Origin: Cyanobacteriota bacterium
GTDB taxonomy: Bacteria; Cyanobacteriota; Cyanobacteriia; PCC-6307; Cyanobiaceae
Direction: 5' to 3'
DNA: 35,877 nt
NCBI GenBank assembly: GCA_026389335.1
Contig: JAPLIB010000039.1
Coordinates: 1 to 35,877, forward strand
Position 1 is the first letter of the stretch; each line of letters starts with the position of its first letter. The position numbers and the translations under genes were made by a program. Of the stretch, positions 16,002 to 27,540 are shown piece by piece. The notes under the pieces were generated by a model. The model had not been told where the DNA came from. It did not search any database and was given only the letters and a program-made list of their open reading frames with translations.

Positions 16002-16661
16002 TCAACTGCGGAACAGGCGGGAATAGAGCTCGCCCTGGCCGAGCTGGGCGAGGCCGGCGCCGATGCCGCTGCTCCAGAGACTGTGGGGATCGGCGAGCGT
16101 CAGCTCCTGGGCCCGGGCGGCCAGCAGCGGCCCCAGGGCCAGCAGCAGCCGCTGGGCCTCGGTGGGACCGAGGGGCACCAGGCGCACGGCGGCGCTCAGC
16201 TGGTTGGCGATCCAGCCATGGAGATAGGCCTCCACCACCTCTCCTGGGGTGAGGTCGAGGCTGTGGCCGGCGTGGGCGAAGGCGGCAGGCCAGGCCAGGC
16301 GGGCCGCCGCCGCCGGCAGGGGCCAGCCCAGGTCGGCCAGCAGCTGCTGCAGCGACCAGCCCATCTGCCGCTGCTGGGCCCGCAGTTCCGGGGCTTCCCG
16401 CTGGGCCAGCAGCCAGCCATCGAGGTCCCGCACCGCCGCCCAGTCCCCCTGCGCCTGCAGCTGCATCAGCCTGGGCAGGGCTGCGGCTTCAACGCACAGG
16501 GCACCCCGTGCCAGTTCGGCCTCCAGCCAGGCCCGCACTGCGCCGGCCTCCCCCAGCCGACCGCTCTGCACCAGCACCTCCAGCCCTTCGGCGTAGCTGA
16601 AGGCCCCCACCGGCAGCGCTGGCGAGACCAGCTGGTAGAGCCGTAGGCGCTGCAGGCTCAC
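16002..16661 (-). CDS. ureF: Urease accessory protein UreF
   Basis: UreF bridges UreD and UreG in the nickel-insertion complex. The 219-residue, mostly helical product begins with YQLVSPALPVGAFSYAEGLE, the family hallmark, and has AWPAAFAHAGHSL, AYLHGWIANQLSAAVRLVPLGPTEAQRLL and DPHSLWSSGIGAG near the end, all conserved. The start is a GTG at 16661 that overlaps the ureE stop (GTGA), so translation is coupled. ureG follows 93 bases on. Confidence 0.93.
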   Translation of the reverse strand: MSLQRLRLYQLVSPALPVGAFSYAEGLEVLVQSGRLGEAGAVRAWLEAELARGALCVEAAALPRLMQLQAQGDWAAVRDLDGWLLAQREAPELRAQQRQMGWSLQQLLADLGWPLPAAAARLAWPAAFAHAGHSLDLTPGEVVEAYLHGWIANQLSAAVRLVPLGPTEAQRLLLALGPLLAARAQELTLADPHSLWSSGIGAGLAQLGQGELYSRLFRS

Positions 16662-17341
16662 GTCGCAGCTTGGGGTTTACCCCCCGGCGAATCGCAAGTC
16701 AGGCTGGCTTGCGACGCCTGAACCTGCCCAGGGGCGTGACTCTGGCTGTGGGAGTGGGAGTGGGAGTGGGAATGGGCGTGGCCCGCCGCCGCGTAGGCGC
16801 CACCCTCCGGCAGGAAGGGGGCCAGCTGTGCTTCGAGCCACAGGCCCCGTTGCCGCAACAGATCAGCGAGTACGGGATCGGCGAGCAGGCGCAGCTCGCC
16901 GGCCCTCACTTCAAGGGCGACATGGCGATTGCCGAGGTGATAAGCCGCCCGCAGCAGCTCCAGGGGATCGGCGGCGCGCACCAGCAGCAGCGCTTCGGCG
17001 GCGGCTTCCACCTGCACCAGCGCTGGACCGTCGTCGCCGCCGAGCCATTCGCCGGGCTGGAGCGGCTCACCGCGGGGGAGCTGTAGCACCAGGGGCTGGC
17101 CGCAGCGGCTGTGACGCAGCCCGCGCAGGCGCGTGCGTTCTTCGGCACTGAGGGCCAGGGCCCAGCGGACCTGGTCACGGTTGCCGGGGGCCGCACTGGT
17201 GTCGGGGGCGGCCAGGCCGCGCCGGCTGAGGCTGATGGGCGGGGCCTCGGTGGCGTCGGTGGCTGGGGCTGGGGTGATCAGAGCCGTTGCCGGTTCAGCC
17301 GGGGCCTCCGGTCCGAGGGCGTTGTCGTTCACCGCAGCCAT
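16658..17341 (-). CDS. ureE: Urease nickel metallochaperone UreE with His-rich tail
   Basis: UreE binds nickel and passes it to the urease maturation complex. The core from about 58 (VRWALALSAEERTRLRGLRH) through LRAAYHLGNRHVALEV and LRLLADPVLADLL to the C-terminus is clear. After GGAYAAAGHAHSHSHSHSHSQ comes a run of His-Ser pairs, a nickel-storing tail encoded by a simple DNA repeat at about 16742-16785. I chose the ATG at 17341 (227 residues); the frame is open to a further start at 17491, but that part is Arg/Pro-rich and not conserved-looking. The first 55 residues of the chosen form are also poorly structured, so the true start may be later. Divergent from ureD. Confidence 0.88.
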   Translation of the reverse strand: MAAVNDNALGPEAPAEPATALITPAPATDATEAPPISLSRRGLAAPDTSAAPGNRDQVRWALALSAEERTRLRGLRHSRCGQPLVLQLPRGEPLQPGEWLGGDDGPALVQVEAAAEALLLVRAADPLELLRAAYHLGNRHVALEVRAGELRLLADPVLADLLRQRGLWLEAQLAPFLPEGGAYAAAGHAHSHSHSHSHSQSHAPGQVQASQASLTCDSPGGKPQAAT

Positions 17342-17489
17342 CCCGGGGAGCCAGCACCAACCCAGTCTGCCCTGGCGAAGCCGCCCCAGCGACCGGGGCC
17401 GGGCCGGACGGCCAGGGCCTGGACGTTGCTGATGCAGCCGATCGAACGGCTCGCTGAGGCTGGCCATCGGGCTGGGGTGATCGGCCACC

Positions 17490-18506
17490 ATGGCCCCCTG
17501 CGATCCCGCGATGGCCCTGCCGCTGCAACCGAATCACGATCGACCCGCGCCGGTTCCCCAGCTGCCCTGGCATGGCCAGGCCCAGCTGCGCTTTGAGCGT
17601 TCAGGCAGCTCCACCCGCTTCCAGGCTCGGGCCAGTGCGCCGCTGAAGGTGCAGCGGAGCTTTGGCCGGGCCGATGGCCGCTGCGAGCTGCCGCTGCTGC
17701 ACACGGCCGGCGGCCTGGTGGGGGGCGACCGGCTCAGTGTCGGCGTTTCCCTGGCGGCCGGCAGCCGGGCGTTGATCACCACCGTGGCGGCCCAGAAGGT
17801 CTACGGCTCGATCGGCCGCTCGCGGCGCGCCCCCCAGGGGGACTGGGCGCTGCAGGAGCTGGACTTCGAGCTGGCCGCGGACGCCGATCTGGAATGGCTG
17901 CCCCAGGAGTTGGTGCTCTACGCCGATGGGCTCTATGAGCAGCGGGCCCGCGTCAACCTGGCCGCGAGCGCCAGCTGGCTGGGGGCCGAGGTGGTGCGAT
18001 TGGGACGCAGTGCCGCTGGTGAAAGCCTCGGTGCAGGCCGCTGGCGTTCGCTACTGGAGATCCGCCGCCATTCAGACGATGACGGGGCGGCGGCTGCCGC
18101 CAAGGGCGTGGCGCCAGCCACCGCTGCCCCCCAGGCCGGCTCTGAGCGGGGGAGCTGGGTGCTGGTGGACCGGCTGGAGCTGGGCCAGGAGAGCCTCCTG
18201 GGTGACCACGGCATGGGCGGCCAGCCGGTGTTCGGCTCGCTGGTGTGGGCCGCGCCGACGAGCCTGGCGGCCGAGGTGCTCAAGGACTTGCTGGACCACT
18301 GCCGCCAGGATCGCCAGGGGCTGGCAGGTGAGATGGCCTGCGGTGCCCTGGAGGCCGGCCTGGTGGCCCGCTACCGCGGACCTTCCACCACGGCGGCCCG
18401 CAGCTGGTTCACGCGGATCTGGTTCCGCATCCGGGCGGCCCGGGGTCTGGCGGCGCCGGAGCTGCCGCGGGTGTGGCCCTTCCAGGAAGATCCCCTGCGC
18501 CGCTGA
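17490..18506 (+). CDS. ureD: Urease accessory protein UreD
   Basis: UreD (UreH elsewhere) docks on apo-urease and channels nickel from UreG. The 338-residue product shows the conserved [28 protein letters not shown] (read in parts), [29 protein letters not shown] and, near the end, [15 protein letters not shown] and PRVWPF. An insert rich in Ala, Gly and Asp near 193-220 is lineage specific. The start may be the ATG at 17490 or the one at 17511. It begins the plus-strand ureDABC group, divergent from ureE over about 150 bases in which I see no clear NtcA site. Confidence 0.93.
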   Translation: MAPCDPAMALPLQPNHDRPAPVPQLPWHGQAQLRFERSGSSTRFQARASAPLKVQRSFGRADGRCELPLLHTAGGLVGGDRLSVGVSLAAGSRALITTVAAQKVYGSIGRSRRAPQGDWALQELDFELAADADLEWLPQELVLYADGLYEQRARVNLAASASWLGAEVVRLGRSAAGESLGAGRWRSLLEIRRHSDDDGAAAAAKGVAPATAAPQAGSERGSWVLVDRLELGQESLLGDHGMGGQPVFGSLVWAAPTSLAAEVLKDLLDHCRQDRQGLAGEMACGALEAGLVARYRGPSTTAARSWFTRIWFRIRAARGLAAPELPRVWPFQEDPLRR

Positions 18507-18557
18507 ACAGTCTGGGGTGGCTAGCACTGCCAAAGTGGTGGCACCTCCGTCCAGACC

Positions 18558-18860
18558 ATGCACCTGAGCCCCCAGGAGAAGGACAAGCTCCTGATCGTCA
18601 CCGCCGCCCTGCTGGCCGAACGCCGCCTCAACCGTGGCCTGCGGCTCAACCACCCCGAATCGGTGGCCTGGTTGAGTTTCCAGGTGCTGGAAGGCGCCAG
18701 GGATGGCAAGAGCGTGGCCGATCTGATGGAGGAAGGCTGCACCTGGCTGAACCGCGATCAGGTGATGGAGGGGGTGCCGGAGCTGATTCCGGAGGTGCAG
18801 ATCGAAGCGGTGTTTCTCGATGGCACCAAGCTCGTCACCCTGCACGAACCGATCCGCTGA
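18558..18860 (+). CDS. ureA: Urease gamma subunit
   Basis: The small structural subunit, exactly 100 residues as usual. It starts [20 protein letters not shown] and contains [65 protein letters not shown] (in parts), all highly conserved. Urease is a cytoplasmic nickel enzyme that hydrolyses urea to ammonia and carbamate. ureB follows after 23 bases. Confidence 0.97.
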   Translation: MHLSPQEKDKLLIVTAALLAERRLNRGLRLNHPESVAWLSFQVLEGARDGKSVADLMEEGCTWLNRDQVMEGVPELIPEVQIEAVFLDGTKLVTLHEPIR

Positions 18861-18883
18861 CACCTGACCCCACGTTTTCCGCC

Positions 18884-19201
18884 ATGGCCCCGCTCATTCC
18901 CGGCGAACTGCTGCCCGAACCCGGCTACCTGGAGCTCAATGCCGGCCGGCCTGTCACCACCCTGACGGTGGCTAACACCGGCGATCGGCCGGTGCAGGTG
19001 GGCTCCCATTTCCACTTCCACGAGGCCAATGGCGCCCTGGCTTTTGATCGCCAGGCCGCCCTTGGCTTGCGGCTCGACATCCCCGCCGGCACGGCGATTC
19101 GTTTTGAGCCGGGTGACACCCGCGACGTGCAGCTGGTGCCCTACGCCGGCGAACGCCGCGTCTTTGGCTTCAACGGCCTGATCAACGGACCGCTGGACTG
19201 A
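18884..19201 (+). CDS. ureB: Urease beta subunit
   Basis: The second structural subunit, 105 residues. It starts [20 protein letters not shown] and contains [38 protein letters not shown] and [12 protein letters not shown], all typical. The frame is open upstream through ureA but the ATG at 18884 gives the standard length. ureC follows after 98 bases, which hold no further gene. Confidence 0.97.
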   Translation: MAPLIPGELLPEPGYLELNAGRPVTTLTVANTGDRPVQVGSHFHFHEANGALAFDRQAALGLRLDIPAGTAIRFEPGDTRDVQLVPYAGERRVFGFNGLINGPLD

Positions 19202-19299
19202 GCCCGCCGGCCCCTGCAGCCTGTCAGGAGCCGTCGAACCGCCCCCACCCAGGCGTTCCTTTCCACATACCCTCCGCAAACGCCCACCCAGCGACCGCC

Positions 19300-21009
<1,710 letters not shown>

Positions 21010-21970
21010 CCTCGTCAGGCTTTTGAGCGATGCCCTTGAACGCGCTCTGGCGGGCACTTTCCAGGCGTTCACGCATCTTCATGAGTTCATCTTGCTTGCG
21101 TTTGAACTGTCGCTTTTGCCGAGAAGTTTGACGATTCATCGTATGATTGTGGCGTCGGGCCTGCTGCCGAAGCCTTCGCCTTGCCATGGAGGCCTCGAGC
21201 CTTTTCCGCATGGCGGTTAGCCATCTGGGCCAAGACCTTTTGATGCCTCCACGATTTGGGGACAAGGACTGAAACGACTTAAGCCAAGACGTAAGCAGAC
21301 TATGATTGGTCTGGGGATTCCAGGCGAGGGAAGCAAACCCAAAGCCAGAAATCAAGCTGAGCAAAGAGATGCGTAGGATTTGCTTGAATACCGGGGTGTA
21401 TTCCTTGGAATAGGGCCCTTTCAGCTGAGTCAGAAAATTAGACTGAGTTTTGGCGACAACGCCCAAAACCTGTGCCTTGATCTGCGGCAGCGGCTGATTC
21501 AAAGCTGCGGTATCTAGCTGGGGACCCTGCACGGCCACCATGGCGCTTTGCAGCTGCTGAGGGCTTTGGGCTTCAGCAACGGCCTTGCGAATTTGATCGG
21601 CTTTGAGCTCAATTTGAATTTTTTGAAGGGCATTGACGTTCTCAATCCTTTGGCCATTTAGAAAAATCAGCAGGCCCAGCAGGGGTAGAAATAGAAAAAA
21701 GCCAAGAGTCACCCATGTGGCTAGACGGCTTAAGCGTCTCTGGGCCAATCGAAAACGAGGTTCCGAGGACAAGTTAGCTGCTAAATGAATCAAGCCAAGG
21801 CCAACCAGTGGAATGGTGACCGTGTTCACGAGATTGGCTGATAGTGCCAGGATCCAGTCGGGATCCAGCAAGCGAATGGGAATAGCTTCGGTAACAATGA
21901 TTACCAGGAAAATGGCGAACAAGACGTGGGCTAAATTTAAAAGCAAAGAAGCAAGTTTATTGGATTCCAT

Positions 21971-22375
21971 GCGAGGGGCTGAAAAAGGTTTCCGGTGCTG
22001 GACGCGTGGCGAGAATTGTTCTTGCCTGCACTGCGCCAGGCTGCTGATAGTGATTGGGTTGGATTATGGAGCTGGTCGATGCTGCAAAACTGGCACAAGT
22101 GTCACTGGTCTGGAAGCCTTGATGCAGGGAGGCGGGTGGTGTCGTGGAGGCCTGGTGCTCGGCCCTGGGTTCTGATGCGCTCGGATCTAGATTGCAGTTA
22201 CGCCGTGATGGCGGCGTTGGGAAGCTCCTGATGGCTTGTCTTTGTTAGATCGGTAGCCGTGGCAATTCGGTAGCAGTATCAATAAGGCTCCGAATCTCTT
22301 CGTCGTTATCCCCGTCTTGTGCAGGCGGGGAATTAATGACTGAACTTCAATCGATTTTGCCGATGAATTGTTGGT
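21971..22375. other. Intergenic region of about 400 bases
   Basis: No recognisable gene. A plus-strand frame at 21995-22231 (MLDAWRELFLPALRQA...) has no family resemblance and loses protein-like character in its second half. A hairpin CCCCG...CGGGG near 22311-22331 could end the minus-strand transcript from 22376-23089. The left end should hold the promoter of the HpsJ-like gene. Confidence 0.4.
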
Positions 22376-23089
22376 TCAGCTGATCCTGGAACGGATCCGC
22401 TTGCGAAGCTTGCGGGAGAAACCGAAAGCAGTTCCGGCGCCGAGGATTGGGAGAGGGCCGGGGACAGGAGGAGCCTTGCCATCTTCGTATTCATAGGTCA
22501 GATACAGCTGGCCAGAGAAAATGGTGGAGGTGCCAACCCCGACAGGTAAATCAGCAGTGGCCGCTGAGCCTGCAGTCGAGATAAAGCTATAGGTAGTAAC
22601 GTAAGAGGTGATTGTCGGAGATGCTGTGGAGAAATAGCTTCGGATTAGATTGTTGCTTGTGGATGTAGGTATTGGGGCGCCAGTAAAAGAGCCGCTTGCT
22701 TCTGACACAATATTGGTCGTCTCGGTATTGTCGGGTTGAAGTTTGATAGTGGATGAGGTGGCTGTTATTGTAGTGCCATTGCCAAAGGTAAAGGCGGGAG
22801 TGCCGCTGCCTGAGTAAAGGGCTCCGGTGGTAAAACCAGGAAGCAGGCCAACGTTGCCGGAAAAGCTTGCGTCTGTTCCTGTTCCAATCCTGACGCTGGT
22901 CAAGGTGCTAGGGGCCGCGGCGGTGAATGGATTGAAAGTAAGATTCTGATTGGTCTTGCTCGCTGTGCCCGAAGTGCTGAAGGAGACAGGCCCGACGGTT
23001 TGAGTTTGAAGAACCGCATGAGCTGGAGCACCGAACGCAGCTGCTGCCACTCCAGCAAAAAGCAATAAAAGGCGATTGTGTGCAGGCAT
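22376..23089 (-). CDS. Secreted protein with PEP-CTERM-like C-terminal sorting signal
   Basis: A 237-residue exported protein. The signal peptide is MPAHNRLLLLFAGVAAAAFG with cleavage after AHA. The mature part is Ser/Thr/Gly rich, mostly beta, with VGPVSFSTSGTASKTNQNLTFNPF, a start typical of the choice-of-anchor E class. The C-terminus has VPGPLPILGAGTAFGFSRKL followed by a basic run RKRIRSRIS, the cyanobacterial version of a PEP-CTERM signal (Pro-rich motif, hydrophobic helix, basic end). Such proteins are sorted by an exosortase, not encoded in this window, and often end up in the envelope or exopolysaccharide. The function is unknown. Confidence 0.75.
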   Translation of the reverse strand: MPAHNRLLLLFAGVAAAAFGAPAHAVLQTQTVGPVSFSTSGTASKTNQNLTFNPFTAAAPSTLTSVRIGTGTDASFSGNVGLLPGFTTGALYSGSGTPAFTFGNGTTITATSSTIKLQPDNTETTNIVSEASGSFTGAPIPTSTSNNLIRSYFSTASPTITSYVTTYSFISTAGSAATADLPVGVGTSTIFSGQLYLTYEYEDGKAPPVPGPLPILGAGTAFGFSRKLRKRIRSRIS

Positions 23090-23264
23090 GCTTTCAAAAA
23101 AATCTTGTTTTTAACTTAGCCGGTAAAGTCTTTGGCAAGCCAGGTGTGCAGCCTTTTTGCAGTTGTTCTGAAGCGACAGCGGCAATATCGGTGCTGGCAA
23201 GGTGACGATCGTGCTTGTCGGCCGGATCTTCGCTGAATCCTCCTGGTGCCACGAAAGAAGGCCT

Positions 23265-23738
23265 TCACTCGTCGGCCCAGGGTTCGTCGTTGGGATCGCG
23301 ACGCTCGGTGCGGCGCTCCATGGCAAGACTGGGCGCTGTCTTCAGGGGCACCAGGAACCGCACGCCCAGGGTGGTGAAGCTCAGGCAGTTACTGCACCAG
23401 CGCACCTCGGCCTCAAGGCGCAGCTGGCCGAGACCGGGATGGGAGCGCACATCCAGCAACAGATGCTGTCCCTTCGGGATGTTGTGGGCCCCGGACGCCA
23501 TCAGGCACATGCCGCCCTTGCTGATGTCGAGGATGTCAACCATCAGCCAGCGGCCGACGCCGTTGTGCTCAGCATCAAGCTCCCGTAGGGCAATCGGGCG
23601 ACTGGCCTGGACGGGGAAACGGTGCAGGCGGCGGTGCTCATGCCCCAGCCACTCCCTCGCCTGCTCAGCGGCGTATTCGGTGAGCAGCACATGGTCTTCA
23701 TCGGCTGAGCTGTGCTCAAAATCCTGGGGTCTGATCAT
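23265..23738 (-). CDS. PilZ-domain protein
   Basis: A 157-residue protein with a PilZ-like core: the basic motif RRLHRFPVQ near 36-44 and, further on, VDILDISKGGMCLMASG near 67-83 ([D/N]xSxxG), followed by beta strands (KGQHLLLDV, LRLEAEVRWC, TLGVRFLVPL). PilZ domains bind cyclic di-GMP through these two motifs and act on motility, polysaccharide or cellulose systems. The N-terminal 30 residues and the acidic/Arg tail are not conserved. The gene stands alone, divergent from the ATP-grasp gene. Confidence 0.7.
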   Translation of the reverse strand: MIRPQDFEHSSADEDHVLLTEYAAEQAREWLGHEHRRLHRFPVQASRPIALRELDAEHNGVGRWLMVDILDISKGGMCLMASGAHNIPKGQHLLLDVRSHPGLGQLRLEAEVRWCSNCLSFTTLGVRFLVPLKTAPSLAMERRTERRDPNDEPWADE

Positions 23739-24050
23739 GCTGCTACCCCCGCCCGCATTCCATTCTGGCTCGGGCGGACCCCAGGAAGATCCTTGTGGTC
23801 ACATCCAGCCACGCGCTACCTCGGCTTTGAAACGCTACCGACCGCTTTGGATGGTCTCGCTGGGGCAGCGCCGCTGAATCCGGCACTGACCTAGTGGCTG
23901 CAAGGGTTGGCAGTGCTTTGGCGGCCCGATTTTGCCCACCCGGTTCAGCCAGCTGACGAGCCCTGGGGCAGAGTAACGGTCATCCTGTAGCGAAAGTAAC
24001 CGGCCCTGGTCCTTGCGCCGCTGCAGGATCCCGCCAACTGCAGCGCGCGC
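23739..24050. other. Divergent promoter region, about 310 bases
   Basis: No gene is seen. The stretch separates the PilZ gene (minus) from the ATP-grasp run (plus) and should contain both promoters. Two GTAAC pentamers lie near 23974 and 23996, with GTA-N8-AAC between, which is too weak to call an NtcA site. Confidence 0.4.
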
Positions 24051-25547
24051 ATGTTCACGGAATACCGACCCAACCACGGCTACGACGAGTACTTCAGCGC
24101 CGCCGACCAACCCCGCGCCTCGCTCACGCCCCTGCTCTCCTCCCTGGGACAGATGGGGCTGGACCAGCTCAACCACAACCATGCTGCGGCCGGCATGTTG
24201 CTGCGGCGGTTGGGGGCCACCTTCCGTTTAAACGACTCAGGCAGCCAGGGTGTGGAGCGGATCCTGCCCTTTGATCCGCTGCCCCGGCTGATCGGCAGCG
24301 GCGAATGGCAGCTGCTGGAGAAGGGGTTGATCCAGCGCCTGGAGGCGATCGATCAGTTCCTGGCCGATGTCTATGGCCAGGGCCGGATCATGGCCGACGG
24401 TGTGGTGCCGCGGGAAGACGTGGAAAGCTCCCAGGGCTGGCGGCCCCAGATGCAGGGCCTGATCCCGCCTCTGGGGCGCTGGTGCCACATCTCGGGCCTG
24501 GATCTGGTGCGCGATGGCGATGGCACCTGGCGGGTGCTGGAGGACAACCTGCGCTGCCCCTCGGGGGTGGCCTATTTCCTTGAAAACCGGCGCGTGATGA
24601 AGCGCATCTTTCCCAGTCTGTTCGCCGGCCGCACCGTGCAGCCGATCGACAACTACGCCTCCCAGCTGCTCCAGACCCTGCGCGAACTCGCCCCCTGGAC
24701 GGACACCCCCAAGGTGGTGCTGCTCACTCCCGGGGTGTTCAACAGCGCCTATTTCGAGCACAGCTATCTGGCCCAGCAGATGGGCATCCAGCTGGTGGAG
24801 GGCCGCGACCTGATCTGCGAGGGCGACCGGGTGTGGATGCGCAGCACCAGTGGCCTGGAGCCGGTGGATGTGATCTACCGCCGTATTGACGATGACTTCC
24901 TCGATCCGGACGTGTTCCGCGCCGATTCACTGCTGGGGGTGAAGGGGCTGATCTCCTGCTTCAAGGCCGGTCGGGTGGCGATTGCCAATGCCCCGGGCAC
25001 CGGTGTGGCCGACGACAAACTGATTTATGCCTATGTGCCGGAGATGATCCGCTATTACCTGGGCGAGGAGCCGATCATTGAAAACGTGCCCACCTATCTG
25101 TGCTCCAAGCCCGCGGATCAGGCCTATGTGCTCGAGAACCTGCCGAAGCTGGTGGTGAAGGCCGTGGCTGAAGCCGGTGGCTACGGCATGCTGATCGGCC
25201 CCCACGCCAGTGCCGAGCAGATCGGTGAGTTTGCCGCCAAGATCAAGGCTGATCCGCGCAACTACATCGCCCAGCCCACCCTGGAGCTCTCCACTGTCCC
25301 CTCCCTGAGCGAAGGCGAGCTCTACCCCTGCCATGTCGATCTGCGGCCCTATGTGCTGCGCGGTAAGGGGGCCTGGGTGACACCCGGGGGGCTCACTCGG
25401 GTGGCCCTGCGGCGCGGCTCCCTGGTGGTGAACTCCTCCCAGGGCGGCGGCTGCAAGGACACCTGGATCGTCGATGAGAGCAGCGCCAACGGCCAGCAGC
25501 AGCAGAGCCAGAGCCAGAGCCAAAGCCAGGAGGTGGTGCCATGTTGA
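24051..25547 (+). CDS. Circularly permuted ATP-grasp protein
   Basis: A 498-residue protein of the circularly permuted ATP-grasp family (DUF404/DUF407), which are predicted ATP-dependent carboxylate-amine ligases. The N-terminus MFTEYRPNHGYDEYFSA is typical. Further motifs are ISGLDLVRDGDGTWRVLEDN followed by LRCPSG, YASQLLQTLRELAP, VVLLTPGVFNSAYFEH, DVIYRRIDDDFLDP, VAIANAPGTGVADDK, VVKAVAEAGGYGML and YIAQPTLELSTVP. The last 20 residues are a Gln-Ser repeat encoded by a CAG/AGCC microsatellite (about 25494-25530). The ATG of the alpha-E gene lies 7 bases inside this gene's end. The substrate is unknown; the family always travels with alpha-E and transglutaminase genes. Confidence 0.88.
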   Translation: MFTEYRPNHGYDEYFSAADQPRASLTPLLSSLGQMGLDQLNHNHAAAGMLLRRLGATFRLNDSGSQGVERILPFDPLPRLIGSGEWQLLEKGLIQRLEAIDQFLADVYGQGRIMADGVVPREDVESSQGWRPQMQGLIPPLGRWCHISGLDLVRDGDGTWRVLEDNLRCPSGVAYFLENRRVMKRIFPSLFAGRTVQPIDNYASQLLQTLRELAPWTDTPKVVLLTPGVFNSAYFEHSYLAQQMGIQLVEGRDLICEGDRVWMRSTSGLEPVDVIYRRIDDDFLDPDVFRADSLLGVKGLISCFKAGRVAIANAPGTGVADDKLIYAYVPEMIRYYLGEEPIIENVPTYLCSKPADQAYVLENLPKLVVKAVAEAGGYGMLIGPHASAEQIGEFAAKIKADPRNYIAQPTLELSTVPSLSEGELYPCHVDLRPYVLRGKGAWVTPGGLTRVALRRGSLVVNSSQGGGCKDTWIVDESSANGQQQQSQSQSQSQEVVPC

Positions 25548-26521
25548 GCCGCGTCGCCGACTCCCTCTACTGGATCAACCGCTATGTGGAGCGGGCCGAG
25601 AACATCTCGCGCTTCGTTGAAGTGAGTGAAGCCATGGCCCTCGACTGCCCTCCTGGCAGCGCCGAGCCCTGGCTGCCTTTAATCGATGCCAGCGGCGATC
25701 GTGAACTGTTCGACAAGCTCTACCCCTCCGGGCGGCCCGAGGATGTGATCCGCTTTCTGGTGCGCGACGCCGATAATCCCAGCAGCGTGCTCAATTGCCT
25801 GGAGTTCGCCCGCGAGAATGCTCGTCAGATCCGCGATGTGATCACCACCGAGATGTGGGAACAGATCAATGATGTCTACTGGAATCTGCAGGAGGTGAGC
25901 TTCTGGAGCCAGCCACCCCAGGAGCAGTTGCGCGAAATCCGTCGAGCCTGCCAATTGTTCTATGGCATCACCGATGCCACCCTCAGCCGCGATCTCTCCT
26001 GGCAGTTCAGCCGCCTGGGTCGCTTGCTGGAGCGGGCCGACAAGACCACCCGCATCCTCGATGTCAAATACTTCCTGCTGCTGCCCACCCACGAGGAGGT
26101 GGGTGGCGTGCTCGACGAGTTGCAGTGGATCGCCCTGCTGCGTACGGCCGGGGCCTATCAGATGTTCCGCCAGTCGCGGCATCAGGCGATCGCACCGGAG
26201 GCGGTGGCCGCCTTCCTGTTGCTGGATCCGATCTTCCCGCGCTCGGTGCGGTACTGCCTGGAGCGGATCAGCGATACCCTGCGCATCATCCGCAGCAGCG
26301 CCGTCCCCGGTCCACCCGATGATCTCGAATGTCTGGTCGGTTTGGTGCTCGCCCGCTGGAGTTTCACCCGCATCGACGAACTGATCGCCAATGGGCTGCA
26401 CGAGGCGATCGACCATCTGCAACAGGATCTCAACCGGCTCCACGATCTGATCGAAGCTCGTTATTTCATCTCCGCCAATAGCGCCACCTCCGGCACCGAA
26501 CCCGAATGCGTGCCCGCGTAA
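25541..26521 (+). CDS. Alpha-E domain protein (DUF403)
   Basis: A 326-residue all-helical protein. It starts MLSRVADSLYWINRYVERAENISRF, the unmistakable alpha-E start with WxxRYxERAE, and continues with LEFARENARQIRDVITTEMWEQINDVYW, LGRLLERADKTTRILDVKYF, LLLDPIFPRSVRYCLERI and LHDLIEARYF. Its biochemical role is not known. It is consistently coded with circularly permuted ATP-grasp and transglutaminase proteins and is thought to work with them in making or trimming a peptide-like product. The start overlaps the ATP-grasp gene by 7 bases, and the end overlaps the transglutaminase gene by 16. Confidence 0.9.
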   Translation: MLSRVADSLYWINRYVERAENISRFVEVSEAMALDCPPGSAEPWLPLIDASGDRELFDKLYPSGRPEDVIRFLVRDADNPSSVLNCLEFARENARQIRDVITTEMWEQINDVYWNLQEVSFWSQPPQEQLREIRRACQLFYGITDATLSRDLSWQFSRLGRLLERADKTTRILDVKYFLLLPTHEEVGGVLDELQWIALLRTAGAYQMFRQSRHQAIAPEAVAAFLLLDPIFPRSVRYCLERISDTLRIIRSSAVPGPPDDLECLVGLVLARWSFTRIDELIANGLHEAIDHLQQDLNRLHDLIEARYFISANSATSGTEPECVPA

Positions 26522-27405
26522 CCCATACCCTCGAGTATCGCTACAGCGCGCCGGTGCTGCTGGGTCCCCATCGTTTCTGCCTCAAGCCCCGGGGTCATGG
26601 CTTTCAGCGGCTGGTGCATTTTCAGCTCGCGATCACGCCCGAACCGGCCTGGCTCTATCCGCTGGTGGCGGCCAGCGGTGATGAAATCCTGCGGGCCCGT
26701 TTTGAAGGCAGCACCGACCACTTCAAGGTGCGCTCGGTGAGTGAGGTGGAAACCCAGCTGCCGCCGCCGCTGGCCATCTGCCTGGAGGATAACGAGCCCC
26801 AGCTCCCTTATCCGATCGGCCATCTCAACACCGATCTCAGCGGTGCGATCGCCGGCTGGCTCCCCAATGGCCAACATGATCCGGCTGCGGTGGACCTGGC
26901 CCAGGAGGCCTTGATGGGCAGCGATCAGCGGGCCCTGATGTTCCTGGACCAACTGGTGGAGATGATTCAGGACCGGGTGAAGTACACCCAGCGCCACGTG
27001 GGTCCGGCCTGGCCGGCCGGCCGCACCCTCAAGGAGCGGGTGGGCTCCTGCCGCGATCTGGCGATGTTGATGATCGAATCCTGCCGCTGCGTTGGTCTGC
27101 CGGCCCGTTTCGTCAGCGGCTATCACCTGGTGGAGCCCAAGCCCCGCCACTACGACCTGCACGCCTGGGCCGAGATCTACCTGCCCGGCGCCGGCTGGCG
27201 CGGCTTTGATCCCAGCGGCATGGGGGCGATCGACGATCGCTACATCACCCTGGCCACTTCGTCCAAACCCTTGCTCACCGCTGCCATCAATGGCAGTTTC
27301 TCCGGCGACGAGCCGGTGCAGAGCGAGATGGACTGGAGCATCGAGGCCGAAATCCTCGAAAACCGCCAGCTGGCCGCTGAAGCCATGGAGGTGCTTCAGA
27401 GCTGA
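26506..27405 (+). CDS. Transglutaminase-like cysteine peptidase family protein
   Basis: A 299-residue cytoplasmic protein. The N-terminal beta domain begins RVTHTLEYRYSAPVLLGPHR, typical for bacterial transglutaminase-like proteins. The catalytic domain has Cys182 (RVGSCRDLAMLMIESCR), His219 (YDLHAWAEIYLPG) and Asp235 (GFDPS), the complete triad. Bacterial members are predicted peptidases or amide-forming enzymes rather than protein cross-linkers. Overlap with alpha-E by 16 bases indicates co-translation. glgP starts 135 bases further on. Confidence 0.9.
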   Translation: MRARVTHTLEYRYSAPVLLGPHRFCLKPRGHGFQRLVHFQLAITPEPAWLYPLVAASGDEILRARFEGSTDHFKVRSVSEVETQLPPPLAICLEDNEPQLPYPIGHLNTDLSGAIAGWLPNGQHDPAAVDLAQEALMGSDQRALMFLDQLVEMIQDRVKYTQRHVGPAWPAGRTLKERVGSCRDLAMLMIESCRCVGLPARFVSGYHLVEPKPRHYDLHAWAEIYLPGAGWRGFDPSGMGAIDDRYITLATSSKPLLTAAINGSFSGDEPVQSEMDWSIEAEILENRQLAAEAMEVLQS

Positions 27406-27540
27406 GCTGATCTGATCCGGTGCCGCATGGCATCGGTCGGGATCCAAAGCCGGCCTTAAGGAATTGGCCCTGGTAGCGGTTGGGACAACGCAGACCACCG
27501 CGCCGGGCGATGACTGCCCCACTTCGCCCGGGCCCTTCCC

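Noticed and set aside
23974-24000. Possible NtcA site before the ATP-grasp gene
   Set aside because: Only GTA-N8-AAC, with no well-spaced -10 box; expected by chance.
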